Shown one piece after another: positions 1 through 8,089 of a stretch of 64,000 nt of DNA. Position 1 is the first letter of the stretch. Every line of letters starts with the position of its first letter. Made by a program: the position numbers and the translations under genes. Origin of the DNA: Ectobacillus ponti (GTDB lineage Bacteria > Bacillota > Bacilli > Bacillales > Bacillaceae_G); contig NZ_JANCLT010000006.1 of NCBI RefSeq assembly GCF_024294785.1, positions 186,001-250,000 of the forward strand. The letters run 5' to 3'. Under the pieces are notes generated by a model. That model had not been told where the DNA came from and did not search any database. It worked only from the letters and a program-made list of their open reading frames with translations.

Positions 1-1
1 T

Positions 2-409
2 TTGGCGCCGTGGACCACCCTTCTCTTTGCCTTGGTTTGGATAGCGGCACGTAAGCTGAATGTGCAGGAGCTCGGGGAAGAGCTGGCGACCGGCTTGGGC
101 AGTGCGGTGCAGCGGCAGCGCATCTGGCTGCTTCTATTATGTACAGCATTGATCAGCGGCGCTGTGGCTTTTGCCGGCGGAATCGGTTTTGTCGGATTGA
201 TTGCGCCGCACATTGCCCGCCGCCTTGTCGGTTCGGCCTACGGGGTGCTGCTGCCTGCCGCTGCGGTGATTGGAGCCATTCTTGTCATGACGGCTGATTT
301 GCTTGGCCGTCTGCTGTTTGCACCCCTTGAGGTTCCTGCGGGTGTCTTCACAGCAGCGATTGGAGCCCCGTACTTTATTTATCTGCTGTATCGAAGCAGA
401 AATGCTTAA
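2..409 (+). CDS. FecCD-type iron ABC transporter permease, C-terminal part
   Basis: This is the C-terminal 135 residues of a membrane permease of the FecCD family, which imports iron-siderophore, heme or B12-type substrates. The reading frame is open to the left edge, so the true start lies outside the window. The family signature is clear: a GFVGLIAPHIAR stretch near residue 63, the LGEE-like ELGEELA segment near residue 23, and the terminal GAPYFIYLLYR. At least three membrane helices remain. It is followed after 17 bases by its ATPase, so the two form the end of an importer operon. The substrate cannot be told from this fragment. Confidence 0.9.
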   Translation: MAPWTTLLFALVWIAARKLNVQELGEELATGLGSAVQRQRIWLLLLCTALISGAVAFAGGIGFVGLIAPHIARRLVGSAYGVLLPAAAVIGAILVMTADLLGRLLFAPLEVPAGVFTAAIGAPYFIYLLYRSRNA

Positions 410-426
410 GAAGGAAGTGAACAGCT

Positions 427-1230
427 GTGGAAGCACTGCAAACAAAAGAATTGACCTTGTCATACGGAGATACCGTTATTATTGATACATTGAATTTACA
501 GATTCCCAGAGGGAAAATTACGGTGTTTATTGGCGGCAACGGCTGCGGCAAATCCACCTTGCTTCGTTCGCTGGCCCGTCTGTTGAAGCCCGCTTCAGGG
601 GCGGTTCTGCTCGATGGCGACGAGATTGCCAAGCTGCCTACGAAGGAGGTAGCCAAGAAGCTTGCGATTTTGCCGCAGGGTCCGGCCGCGCCGGAGGGAT
701 TAACCGTTTTGCAGCTTGTGAAGCAGGGACGGTATCCGTACCAGCGCTGGTTCCGGCAATGGTCAGCCCAAGACGAAGCCATCGTGGGGCGGGCGCTGGC
801 CGCAACTGGTATGACAGAACTGATGGAGCAGCCGGTGGATTCACTTTCTGGCGGACAACGGCAGCGTGCCTGGATCGCGATGACATTGGCGCAGGAAACA
901 GATATTATCTTATTGGATGAACCGACTACGTATTTGGATATGACTCATCAAATTGAAATTCTGGATTTGCTGTTTGAATTGAATGAACAGGAGCAGCGGA
1001 CCGTCGTGATGGTCCTGCATGATTTGAATTTGGCTTGCCGCTACGCGCATCATATTGTGGCTGTAGCTGACGGGCAGATTTATGCACAAGGCAGTCCGGA
1101 GGAAGTGGTAGATTCGCAGCTTGTCCGCGATGTGTTCCGGATGGAATGCGAAATTGCAGCGGATCCGCTGTTTGGGACGCCGATGTGCATTCCGCATGGA
1201 AAAGGCCGGCGAGTGAAGCAAACAGTATAG
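427..1230 (+). CDS. Iron-siderophore-type ABC transporter ATP-binding protein
   Basis: This is the cytoplasmic ATPase of a FecE/FhuC/YusV-type importer, 267 residues, the usual length. Visible motifs in order are Walker [10 protein letters not shown] (about residue 37), a Q-loop (LPQG), the signature [10 protein letters not shown] (about 139), Walker [13 protein letters not shown] (about 159) and the switch histidine in VLHDLN. The start is a GTG preceded by AAGGAAGTGA. It follows the FecCD permease by 17 bases and is probably co-transcribed. No Fur box can be judged because the operon promoter is outside the window. Confidence 0.93.
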   Translation: MEALQTKELTLSYGDTVIIDTLNLQIPRGKITVFIGGNGCGKSTLLRSLARLLKPASGAVLLDGDEIAKLPTKEVAKKLAILPQGPAAPEGLTVLQLVKQGRYPYQRWFRQWSAQDEAIVGRALAATGMTELMEQPVDSLSGGQRQRAWIAMTLAQETDIILLDEPTTYLDMTHQIEILDLLFELNEQEQRTVVMVLHDLNLACRYAHHIVAVADGQIYAQGSPEEVVDSQLVRDVFRMECEIAADPLFGTPMCIPHGKGRRVKQTV

Positions 1231-1360
1231 TTGCAGGGGCCAACCAGACTGCAGGAAGACGCCGCAATTTGTAGGAAAACAGCCGTGAATTGCAGGAAGA
1301 GTCAAATGAATTGTAGGAAAAGCATTTTGATTTGCAGGAAAATACGCCCGACTGTCGGGA
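1231..1360 (+). repeat. Degenerate extragenic repeat with 21-bp period
   Basis: Seven imperfect copies of a short unit resembling ATTGYAGGAAAA lie end to end between the ABC operon and the esterase. The G of the TGY core falls at 1233, 1251, 1271, 1292, 1313, 1334 and 1354, so the central copies are spaced 21 bp apart. Read in one frame it would encode repeated (I/N)CRK peptides, but there is no ribosome-binding site, so I treat it as non-coding. Function unknown. Confidence 0.7.
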
Positions 1361-1451
1361 TTCTAGAGGAGCTGTTTCTTATTCTGCAAGCTGAAAGGGA
1401 ACCGGTGTGTGCAGCTAGAATCTATTACGTAAAAGATGAGGAGGGATTCCC

Positions 1452-2201
1452 ATGGCTGCAGAAAGATACTCGGTTTTACCAGGAGCAGAGCCATTTTATT
1501 TTAAGGGAAATGAGATTGGCGTGCTGGTGTCGCATGGCTTTACCGGCACGACACAAAGCATGCGCTTCATTGGCGAAAGATTGGCAGAGGCAGGCTTCAC
1601 TGTATATGGCCCGCGTCTGAAAGGGCATGGCACTCATTATGAGGATATGGAGGCCAGTACATATGCGGAATGGGTTGCTTCTGTGGAAGAGGGCTATGAG
1701 AAGCTGAAGCAGGAGTGCAAGCGGGTGTTTGTGCTGGGATTGTCCATGGGCGGCACACTGACGCTGTATCTTGCCAGTAAGTACCCCGATATCAGCGGTA
1801 TTGTTCCGGTCAACGCCGCCATTGAAATTACGGCAATGGAGCCGCTGGAAGGTGCCAGCGAGCCGCGCTATTTGGATGCGATAGGCTCGGATATTAAGCA
1901 GGCGGGTGTGGTTGAACTGGCATATGAAAAAACGCCAGTGAAATCTGTCGGCGAAATTCTGCAGCTCATGCGCCTGACGAAGGAACGGCTGCCGCTCATT
2001 CAATGTCCTGCACTTATCATGGTATCAACAGAAGATCATGTTGTGCCGCCGGATAATTCCCGGCTGATTCTGGAAAGCATCAGTTCTGCGGAAAAAGAAA
2101 TCCTGCAGCTTGAAAACAGCTATCATGTAGCGACGCTTGATCAGGATAAAGAGCTGATTGCCGAGCGGGCAATCTCATTCATTCAAGCTCATTGTAAATA
2201 A
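1452..2201 (+). CDS. Est30-like carboxylesterase (alpha/beta hydrolase)
   Basis: A 249-residue cytoplasmic alpha/beta hydrolase of the Est30/monoacylglycerol-lipase type. The oxyanion HGFTG is at residues 28-32, the nucleophile is Ser98 in GLSMGG, and the acid and base are probably Asp195 (STEDHVVPP) and His225 (NSYHVATLD). The ATG is preceded by GAGGAGGG at good spacing. The length matches carboxylesterases of Geobacillus/Bacillus. It probably hydrolyses short-chain esters; the physiological substrate is unknown. It ends in a bidirectional terminator shared with the convergent lipoprotein gene. Confidence 0.9.
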   Translation: MAAERYSVLPGAEPFYFKGNEIGVLVSHGFTGTTQSMRFIGERLAEAGFTVYGPRLKGHGTHYEDMEASTYAEWVASVEEGYEKLKQECKRVFVLGLSMGGTLTLYLASKYPDISGIVPVNAAIEITAMEPLEGASEPRYLDAIGSDIKQAGVVELAYEKTPVKSVGEILQLMRLTKERLPLIQCPALIMVSTEDHVVPPDNSRLILESISSAEKEILQLENSYHVATLDQDKELIAERAISFIQAHCK

Positions 2202-2234
2202 AGAAAGAGGGCACGCGGGTGTCCTCTTTTCTTA
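2201..2234. terminator. Bidirectional intrinsic terminator
   Basis: A stem AAGAAAGAGG-GCAC pairs with GTG-CCTCTTTTCTT around a small loop, with A and T runs on the two sides. It separates the convergent esterase and lipoprotein genes. Confidence 0.85.
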
Positions 2235-2918
2235 TTGTATAAACCCGCTGATTTCCGGCGGCAGACGCCGTTGGTCGTCCGGTGCCCAAATATACTGCCC
2301 GTCACTGCGGAATAGGATGTAGCCGGGGGCAACCGGGCTATCTGTATAGACGATGATGTGGAACCGTGCAAAGTCCGTGGTCTCGCTGGAAATTATGGCT
2401 GAGTCATCTGGAACGGAGCGTTCCAAGAGGGACAGAAAACGAGTTAAGTCCGGCTCAGATACTGTCCGCACCAGCTGCTTCCGCTGATCCCGGTCCTCCT
2501 TGTACAGCTCCACTTTTTGGATTTTTTTCTTGTCCAGCGCATCATAGCCCCATAAATATCCTTCCTCACTCTTCTTGCGAGCATAATAGAGGTGATAGCC
2601 GTGAATGGCTTTTTCGTCCTTGACTGCGAGCCAGCGCGGTGCGCCGTTTATAGCATACAGCTTTGTCCCTTTTTCAAGGAAGGTGGCATCTCCGTTTTTG
2701 ATACGGTAGGAAGGGTCCTTCACATTGTCGGCCATTTTGAATTTCACCGTACCCAGTTCCTCGCCTGCCAGAGCAGGGTCTGTCAAAACGCTGTTCTGCG
2801 CGCCGTCATAGCTTGTATTGGTGATGTGTACAACATCGGCCCAATCGATGATGACATTTTGCTGCCCCTTACTGCAGCCGGAGAGAAGCAGAAGCAGGAG
2901 TGCGAGCATGATCCTCAT
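2232..2918 (-). CDS. Uncharacterised lipoprotein
   Basis: I do not recognise the family. The start at 2918 gives MRIMLALLLLLLSGC, a short lipoprotein signal with lipobox LLSGC (Cys15), preceded by AAAGGGGAAAA. An upstream in-frame start at 3020 is unlikely because it would put the lipobox about 50 residues into the protein. The mature part (about 210 residues) is hydrophilic, rich in lysine and aspartate, and has no further membrane segment, so it should be anchored to the outer face of the cytoplasmic membrane. It lies downstream of yojO on the same strand, about 105 bases away. Confidence 0.75.
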   Translation of the reverse strand: MRIMLALLLLLLSGCSKGQQNVIIDWADVVHITNTSYDGAQNSVLTDPALAGEELGTVKFKMADNVKDPSYRIKNGDATFLEKGTKLYAINGAPRWLAVKDEKAIHGYHLYYARKKSEEGYLWGYDALDKKKIQKVELYKEDRDQRKQLVRTVSEPDLTRFLSLLERSVPDDSAIISSETTDFARFHIIVYTDSPVAPGYILFRSDGQYIWAPDDQRRLPPEISGFIQ

Positions 2919-3024
2919 GAGTTTTCCCCTTTTTCTCCAGTATACCAATTCCAGGAAGGGAACTATAGCTGTTTGAGCAGCGAAATACGCAACAAACAGA
3001 AAAAAAAAGATGCCCCGCAAGGCA

Positions 3025-4905
3025 TCATTGAATCGTCTTCAGCAGCAGCTTCTTCAGCAGCGGCTTAATCTTCAAGCGCAAATCCTCGGCATCCTGCGCC
3101 ACAAGGAAGTGATGGTTATAAATATTTTTCATCAGCAGGTATGTTGCTTCCTGCGCTTCGCCTTCCTCAATGAAGATGCCGATGACATCCAGCCCTTTTT
3201 TTCGGGCAAGCTTTACCGCTTCATGTGTATCGAGAATGCCGTCCTGATGGTAATCAAGCGCTGACGGCTCGCCGTCCGTGAACACAAGCAGAAACTTATG
3301 CTTTTCCGGGCGCTTTGCCAGCTGCTCGGACACGATACGGATGATATAGCCGTCACGGTTATCCTCCTCCTCATGCAGCTGCATAATTTCCGGACCGCTG
3401 CTCGGAATGAGGGAGGTGTTGTAGGAAATGACCTCGTGAAGGACATTCGGCTTGGAGGATTCCTTCGCGTTGGCTGCATCCTCCCAGAAGCCGCTGATGG
3501 CATGCGGAATCTTCAGGGACTTCAGCGCTTCGTGGAACAGGACAACACTTTTCTTCGTTTCCTCCATCTTGTTGTACATAGAGCCGGAGCAGTCCACCAG
3601 GAGATGGAACGCCACGTCCAGCTCCTTGGACTCCTGGCCCTTCTTATAAAACATGCGCGGCTGCTTTTCGGTAAAAATACGGATAAACTTCTTGCGCAGA
3701 CGGCCGTAATATTTCTCTGTATGGGCATTCGTTTTATTCTCAATGGTCTTTTCAATAATCTTTTTCAGTTCGCGCACATCACGGTTTACCAGAGACTTAA
3801 TGGTCTGATAGGCGGCCCGTTCAGCGGGAAGCGGCTTATGCGGCTGCTTGAACGTATGATGCGCTCCTGTGTTGTACTTGCCATAGGCGCTTTCCCCGGC
3901 GGAGGAGCCGTCCGTGCTGGTATCCTTCGTGTCAGCCTGGTCAAAGTCGGCCTGGGCGCTTTTCTTGGAGCCGCCTTGCACGCTGGCCATTGCCTGATCT
4001 GCATCCTCAGATTCGCGGGCCGTATTGCCCATCAAATTTGTTTTGGTCCCGCTTTCGAGCTCGAAGCGGAGGAAGTTTTCGTTGTTGTTATTTTTGTTTT
4101 CACGGTGCCACGTGGAGAACTTCTCATCCATCTTATTTTTCTTATCGTCGTCCTCCAGCTCCTGCATATCATCATTCGCCAGCTTATGGACGCGTTCTTC
4201 CTTTTCCGCAGCCACATTGTTGCGGATGGGCGCCAGTCCGAAGTAATGGTTGATCATGTCGCCCTGCAGCTGCTCCTCCAGGCGGTAGCGGAGCTTCTCG
4301 ACTGTGTACATGATGTCCTCTGTGCTTTGGGCATGGAAGGCATCATATAAAATAGTTTGCACCTGCTCCAGGTATGGGTTGGAGAAGCTTTCGTACTTGT
4401 CGCTCGTCAGCGTCAGATGGATGAGGGCGAACAGCATATCCGCCTGAAAGCCGCGAATGCGGTTGATTTCGTGCTGGGCTTGAAAATAGCTGCGGTACAC
4501 TTCGCGCCGGCGGGCGAAAATGCTTTTCGTGCCGGGGCGGACCGCCTTGATTTTTTCCTCAATCCGCAAGTCCTCCAGCAGGACGAACAGCTGGGTGAAA
4601 AAACGCTTCAGCGGCGACTCCAGCAGCTCATGGCTGTATTCGCGGATGAGCTTCATATCGGAATAATGCTTGTTGCCAAGCGCCTTCAAGTAAATTTCGC
4701 CCTTCAGCCCGTTCACCTTATCCCCCTGGCTCCGGTCATCCCAAAAGTGGCTGATGACCACTTTGTTTTCGCGATCATCATAATATGCCTGGTAGCCGTA
4801 TTCCAGATAAGCATCCTGCTGCTTCAGGAGGGCATACATCAGGTTCTCCATCTGCAGGAAGAGAGAAGCATCAATTTTTTTATCGTTGAACATTACATGC
4901 TTCAT
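3025..4905 (-). CDS. yojO: YojO-like VWA-domain protein (NorD/CobT-like)
   Basis: A 626-residue cytoplasmic protein with a C-terminal von Willebrand factor A domain. The MIDAS metal site is visible as DCSGS (about residue 440) with a later TDGEPS. The central part (about 240-340) is charged and low in complexity. It resembles Bacillus YojO and, more distantly, NorD/CbbO/CobT, partners of MoxR-type AAA+ ATPases that help activate metalloenzymes. The gene starts three bases after the stop of the ATPase gene yojN, so the two are translationally coupled. No nitric-oxide reductase gene is in the window, so the client is unknown. Confidence 0.88.
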   Translation of the reverse strand: MKHVMFNDKKIDASLFLQMENLMYALLKQQDAYLEYGYQAYYDDRENKVVISHFWDDRSQGDKVNGLKGEIYLKALGNKHYSDMKLIREYSHELLESPLKRFFTQLFVLLEDLRIEEKIKAVRPGTKSIFARRREVYRSYFQAQHEINRIRGFQADMLFALIHLTLTSDKYESFSNPYLEQVQTILYDAFHAQSTEDIMYTVEKLRYRLEEQLQGDMINHYFGLAPIRNNVAAEKEERVHKLANDDMQELEDDDKKNKMDEKFSTWHRENKNNNNENFLRFELESGTKTNLMGNTARESEDADQAMASVQGGSKKSAQADFDQADTKDTSTDGSSAGESAYGKYNTGAHHTFKQPHKPLPAERAAYQTIKSLVNRDVRELKKIIEKTIENKTNAHTEKYYGRLRKKFIRIFTEKQPRMFYKKGQESKELDVAFHLLVDCSGSMYNKMEETKKSVVLFHEALKSLKIPHAISGFWEDAANAKESSKPNVLHEVISYNTSLIPSSGPEIMQLHEEEDNRDGYIIRIVSEQLAKRPEKHKFLLVFTDGEPSALDYHQDGILDTHEAVKLARKKGLDVIGIFIEEGEAQEATYLLMKNIYNHHFLVAQDAEDLRLKIKPLLKKLLLKTIQ

Positions 4906-4908
4906 AGG

Positions 4909-5799
4909 TTATCCCTCAAGAAAGTAGCTTTCTGCCAGCTCACGCAGGGTGGCCTGCTCCGCCTCGTCGCTCAGCTTGGCAATGATGCTGCGTTCAATCG
5001 CCCGCATCACAGGGATGAATACGCTGAGATCGCATGCATCAATGATGCCGCGGATGCTGGCAGCCTCTTCGCTGACACGGCCATCGCGGGCGAGCGGGAT
5101 GATGTCGCTGGAGAATTGGGCAAACTTTTCAAGAATTGCGGCGTCCTTCAGCTTGGATTCCGACAGCAGCAGCTCTTTCAGTGTATCGCCTTGGATATAC
5201 GGCACTTCAATGATCACAAAGCGGTTTTTCAAGGCTTCGTTCAGCTCGCTTGTGCCGACATAGCCTTCATTGATCGCGGCGATGACACGGAAATCCTCCT
5301 GGCCGTACACAACCTCCTGCGTGAACGGGTTTGTCACCATTTTACGGTAGTCAAGGGCACCGTGAAGCAAGGGCAGGGTTTCTGGCTTTGCCATGTTGAT
5401 TTCATCGATGTACAGGAACTGGCCGTTTTTCATCGCCTTCATAAGCGGGCCGTCCACGAATACAACCTCAGAGGAAGCACCGTTTCCTTTTAATGTGTTA
5501 TAGCCAAGAATGCCTTCCACATCTAGGTCAACGGAGCAGTTGATGCTGTGCATCGGCTTTTGGAACAAATACGATAATGTCTCCGCCAATACGGTTTTCC
5601 CGCTTCCGGTCGGCCCCTTCAGCAGCACGTTTTTGCCGAGCAGCAGCGCTGTCAGGGCATCTTCAATGATGCTGTGATCCTGTGCTCTATACATTTTTTT
5701 ACCGATTAACGCCGCTTCGCCAACGGCCGATTTGTTGCGTTCGTGAATCTGTTCTAGTTGATTTCTCAGCTGTGTATTTATATGAAAATGCTGTAGCAT
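4909..5799 (-). CDS. yojN: YojN-like MoxR/NorQ-type AAA+ ATPase
   Basis: An AAA+ ATPase of the MoxR/NorQ/CbbQ class, about 296 residues from the chosen start. Walker A is GPTGSGKT, Walker B is FLYIDEINMA, and a sensor region follows (VIAAINEGY). Such ATPases work with a VWA-domain partner, here YojO immediately downstream, to remodel or insert cofactors into client enzymes. I chose the ATG at 5799 because AGGTGGGAG lies just before it; an upstream ATG at 5850, preceded by AAGGAG at 11 bases, is also possible and would add 17 residues. Confidence 0.88.
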   Translation of the reverse strand: MLQHFHINTQLRNQLEQIHERNKSAVGEAALIGKKMYRAQDHSIIEDALTALLLGKNVLLKGPTGSGKTVLAETLSYLFQKPMHSINCSVDLDVEGILGYNTLKGNGASSEVVFVDGPLMKAMKNGQFLYIDEINMAKPETLPLLHGALDYRKMVTNPFTQEVVYGQEDFRVIAAINEGYVGTSELNEALKNRFVIIEVPYIQGDTLKELLLSESKLKDAAILEKFAQFSSDIIPLARDGRVSEEAASIRGIIDACDLSVFIPVMRAIERSIIAKLSDEAEQATLRELAESYFLEG

Positions 5800-5917
5800 G
5801 AAGCTCCCACCTGTTCTGTTATGATGTAAAAATTCCTCTGTTATACCCATATGCTATGATACTCCTTTTTGCTTTTCCGCGCAAAGGAAACCATAGGCAG
5901 GCGAATGCCTATACACA

Positions 5918-5940
5918 GGACAAATGCCCTGCATATAGTG
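5918..5940 (+). promoter_or_regulatory. Promoter-like motif GGAC-N10-CATA-N3-TG
   Basis: GGAC at 5918, CATA at 5932 and TG at 5939 have the same spacing as a second copy at 6411. The CATANNNT core resembles the minus-10 of sigma-K promoters (CATANNNTA), with an AC 17 bases upstream of CATA. It lies 46 bases before the first glycine-rich gene. Sporulation control is an inference from the motif only. Confidence 0.45.
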
Positions 5941-5985
5941 CTACTGTTGACATAGCTTCAGCAGAATAAAGGAGGACTTACGTAC

Positions 5986-6318
5986 ATGAATATGATGAAT
6001 GATCCACGAGCACCTTATGGCGGTTATCATGGCGGAGGCAGTTGGGGCGGAGGCGGCTACGGCGGCTATCATGGCGGAGGCAGCTGGGGTGGAGGCTACC
6101 ATCACCATCACGGCGGCTGGGGCGGAGGCGGCTATCCGTTTGGCGGCTTTGCGGGCGGACTTCTGGGCGGTCTGACAGCAGGAGCATTGCTTGGCGCGGG
6201 AGGCGGCTACGGCGGTTATCCGGCACCATACCCAGTGCCATACCCAGCGCAGACTTCATATTACGGCGGCTATCCGGGCTATGGCTATCCAGGCTACGGC
6301 TACCCAACAGGCTACTGA
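5986..6318 (+). CDS. Glycine/tyrosine-rich low-complexity protein
   Basis: A 110-residue protein made mainly of Gly, Tyr, His, Trp and Pro. The N-terminal half repeats GGYHGGGSWGGGGYG; a short hydrophobic stretch FAGGLLGGLTAGALLG sits at about residues 52-68; the C-terminal half repeats YPxPYPVPYP and GYPGYG. It starts at an ATG with AAAGGAGG upstream. There is no signal peptide. Composition suggests a structural surface or spore-layer protein, but I recognise no named family. Its hydrophobic core and tail recur in the third gene of this cluster. Confidence 0.8.
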   Translation: MNMMNDPRAPYGGYHGGGSWGGGGYGGYHGGGSWGGGYHHHHGGWGGGGYPFGGFAGGLLGGLTAGALLGAGGGYGGYPAPYPVPYPAQTSYYGGYPGYGYPGYGYPTGY

Positions 6319-6410
6319 TGGGCAATACAAACTATGGGGAGCATCTTCGGATGACTCCTTTTTCATTTGCAAAAAAAAAGGTGCTGCAGCCGGGTAAATA
6401 CCCATGCCGT

Positions 6411-6433
6411 GGACGTTTGTCCTACATACGCTG
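6411..6433 (+). promoter_or_regulatory. Second GGAC-N10-CATA-N3-TG motif
   Basis: GGAC at 6411, CATA at 6425 and TG at 6432 repeat the arrangement found before the first glycine-rich gene. It lies 41 bases before the ATG of the second gene, a plausible promoter distance. Confidence 0.45.
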
Positions 6434-6473
6434 TGAGTGACAGGAGTTACAAAGCAGGAGGGGAGGGTGGTAC

Positions 6474-6680
6474 ATGAATCCATACATGATGCAACAACAG
6501 ATGTACCCGCAACAGTTTTCTGATCCATACATGCCGCAGACGATGGACGACCAACGCTTTTTCTACGGCGGCTTTGGCCGGCCCTGGGGCTGGGGCTACG
6601 GCCGGCCATTTTTCGGCGGCCCGTTCTTCGGGGGGCCATTCTTTGGCGGCTTTGGCATTGGGTTTCCGTTCTTTTTCTAA
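6474..6680 (+). CDS. Gly/Phe/Pro-rich low-complexity protein
   Basis: A 68-residue protein: an N-terminal Met/Gln/Pro segment (NPYMMQQQMYPQQ) followed by GFGRPWGWGYGRPFFGGPFFGG-type repeats ending in four aromatic residues. GGAGGGGAGGGTGGT stands before the ATG. It shares the GRPWGWG block with the next gene, 22 bases downstream, and probably belongs to the same transcript. No enzyme motif or signal peptide. Probable structural protein of unknown location. Confidence 0.75.
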   Translation: MNPYMMQQQMYPQQFSDPYMPQTMDDQRFFYGGFGRPWGWGYGRPFFGGPFFGGPFFGGFGIGFPFFF

Positions 6681-6702
6681 AATAAATACGAGGTGAGTAA
6701 AT

Positions 6703-6978
6703 ATGGAAGATATGCAGCGACGCTGGGGCTTCGGCTTCGGCCGTCCATTCGGATTCGGGTTCGGCCGTCCGTTCGGCTTTGGATTTGGAAGACCATGGGG
6801 TTTTGGCAGACCGTGGGGATGGGGCTTTGGCCGACCATGGGGCTTTGGTTTTGGATTGCCGTTTTTGGGAGGATTGGCTGCAGGCGCCCTGCTGACGCCG
6901 GGCTTTGGTTATGGCTACCCTGTTCCGTACCCGGTTCCTTATCCGATGCCATACTATGGCTATCAATATTATTATTAA
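6703..6978 (+). CDS. Gly/Phe-rich protein with GFGRPWG repeats
   Basis: A 91-residue protein with about seven FGFGRPFG/WGFGRPWG repeats in residues 7-50, a hydrophobic GGLAAGALLTPG core, and a YPVPYPVPYPMPYYGY tail. Core and tail closely match the first gene of the cluster, so the two probably share ancestry while their N-terminal repeats differ. A GAGGTGAG sequence precedes the ATG. It is followed by a strong terminator, which ends the cluster. Confidence 0.78.
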   Translation: MEDMQRRWGFGFGRPFGFGFGRPFGFGFGRPWGFGRPWGWGFGRPWGFGFGLPFLGGLAAGALLTPGFGYGYPVPYPVPYPMPYYGYQYYY

Positions 6979-7002
6979 AGGCAAGAACAAATAACTATAT
7001 AC

Positions 7003-7030
7003 AAAAGCCCCTGCAAGCCAGGGGCTTTTG
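7003..7030 (+). terminator. Intrinsic terminator
   Basis: An 11-bp stem AAAAGCCCCTG / CAGGGGCTTTT around a 5-base loop closes the glycine-rich cluster. Confidence 0.9.
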
Positions 7031-7083
7031 CCATGCCAGCCGAAACAGATATAATAGAAAAAACAAGAGAAAAGAGGATACAT

Positions 7084-7308
7084 ATGGCTTGTAACTTAGA
7101 CCACTCACACGAGGATGTTGTACAAAAATTTGAAGGACAGCGGGCATTTCTGCCGCAGGAGATTGCTGCAGGATTGGCCAGCTTCCTGCAGCGCGAGCAT
7201 ACGCAGGAGGTGCTGAATGAACTGTTTCACCTGTTGAAGAAATATGATTTGTCTTCGGCGGAGGAGCGGCAGAAGCGTGATCAGGGAATGCTGCAGCTGA
7301 TGCAGTAA
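7084..7308 (+). CDS. Small hypothetical protein, 74 aa
   Basis: The start at 7084 (MACNLDHSHEDVV) is chosen because AGAGGATACAT precedes it; an earlier in-frame ATG at 7033 lies inside the previous terminator region. The protein is acidic and mostly helical, without Cys pairs or membrane segments. I do not recognise the family. It stands alone between a terminator and the next promoter. Confidence 0.6.
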   Translation: MACNLDHSHEDVVQKFEGQRAFLPQEIAAGLASFLQREHTQEVLNELFHLLKKYDLSSAEERQKRDQGMLQLMQ

Positions 7309-7338
7309 ATCTTCTTAACTTAAGTCAATGAGATATCA

Positions 7339-7384
7339 CAATCCCCCTGTTACACTGAAGGAAACATGGTGAACAGGGGGATTG
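7339..7384 (+). promoter_or_regulatory. Inverted repeat spanning promoter and ribosome-binding site
   Basis: Arms 7339-7355 and 7369-7384 pair over 16 positions with one bulge, around a 13-base loop. The right arm contains the Shine-Dalgarno GGGGGA of the next gene. An extended minus-10 TGTTACACT sits in the left arm and loop, so the transcript would begin inside the palindrome. It could be an operator or, in read-through RNA, a hairpin hiding the ribosome-binding site. Confidence 0.5.
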
Positions 7385-7387
7385 TAT

Positions 7388-8086
7388 ATGATGTATCAAC
7401 GGAAGGCTGCGCTGGCAGCGGGTACAGTGCTGATGATTATGGCTCTTGCAGCCTTTTTTTCCTATGGCTTTGTTTGGGGAAGCCTTGTGATTGAGGGGGA
7501 TAAGGGAGCGACGTTTCATAATCTTCAGGCATCACCCGGCCTGTTTCGTGCGGGGATAGCTGGCTGGCTGATCACCTTAATCTGTGATATTGTGGCGGCT
7601 TGGGGCTTGTATATCTTTTTCAAGCCCATTCATTGGCAGTTGTCCCTGCTGGGTGCATGGCTGCGTCTTGTATACGCCGGGATACTGGGAGCGGCAATTA
7701 TGAACCTGATGTTTGCAGCCGCATTGGCCGGCAAAGCGGGCGGCTTCTCTTCGTTCAACCTTGAGCAGCTTCAGGCATTGACAGCCCTTTTTCTAAAAAA
7801 TTTTCATCTGATGTGGTCCGTCGGCTTGATTGTGTTTGGCGGCCACTTGCTGATTATAGGCTTCATGGCCTTCAAAACAGAGGCTGTCCCGAAGGTCATC
7901 GGTATTCTTTTGTTGATTGCGGCGGCAGGCTATACCATCATTCATTCCGGTTATGCCTTTTTGCCGCAATTCAACAAGGCCATCAGTATGCTTGAAGCCA
8001 TTCTGAGTGTCCCGATGTCTCTGGGTGAATTCAGCCTTGGCATATGGCTGCTGCTCAGGGGCGGGAAGCTTCCGAAAAGCGGTTGA
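7388..8086 (+). CDS. DUF4386-type membrane protein
   Basis: An integral membrane protein of about 232 residues with six hydrophobic segments, resembling DUF4386 proteins (N-terminal RKAALAAG helix, AGIAGWLITLICDIVAAWGLY, TALFLKNFHLMWSVGLIVFGGHLLIIG). The ATG at 7388 follows GGGGGATTGT. Function is unknown in the family. It is convergent with a Crp-family regulator gene that ends four bases away. Confidence 0.8.
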   Translation: MMYQRKAALAAGTVLMIMALAAFFSYGFVWGSLVIEGDKGATFHNLQASPGLFRAGIAGWLITLICDIVAAWGLYIFFKPIHWQLSLLGAWLRLVYAGILGAAIMNLMFAAALAGKAGGFSSFNLEQLQALTALFLKNFHLMWSVGLIVFGGHLLIIGFMAFKTEAVPKVIGILLLIAAAGYTIIHSGYAFLPQFNKAISMLEAILSVPMSLGEFSLGIWLLLRGGKLPKSG

Positions 8087-8089
8087 CTG

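Noticed and set aside
1231-1620. Open frame with repeated CRK peptides
   Set aside because: Created by the 21-bp repeat; no ribosome-binding site and it overlaps the esterase in another frame.
3298-4350. 350-codon open frame on the plus strand
   Set aside because: Antisense to yojO, whose VWA motifs and coupling to yojN are clear.
5986-6978. Collagen-like or antifreeze-type proteins
   Set aside because: No Gly-X-Y periodicity; the repeats are Gly/aromatic and not triplets.
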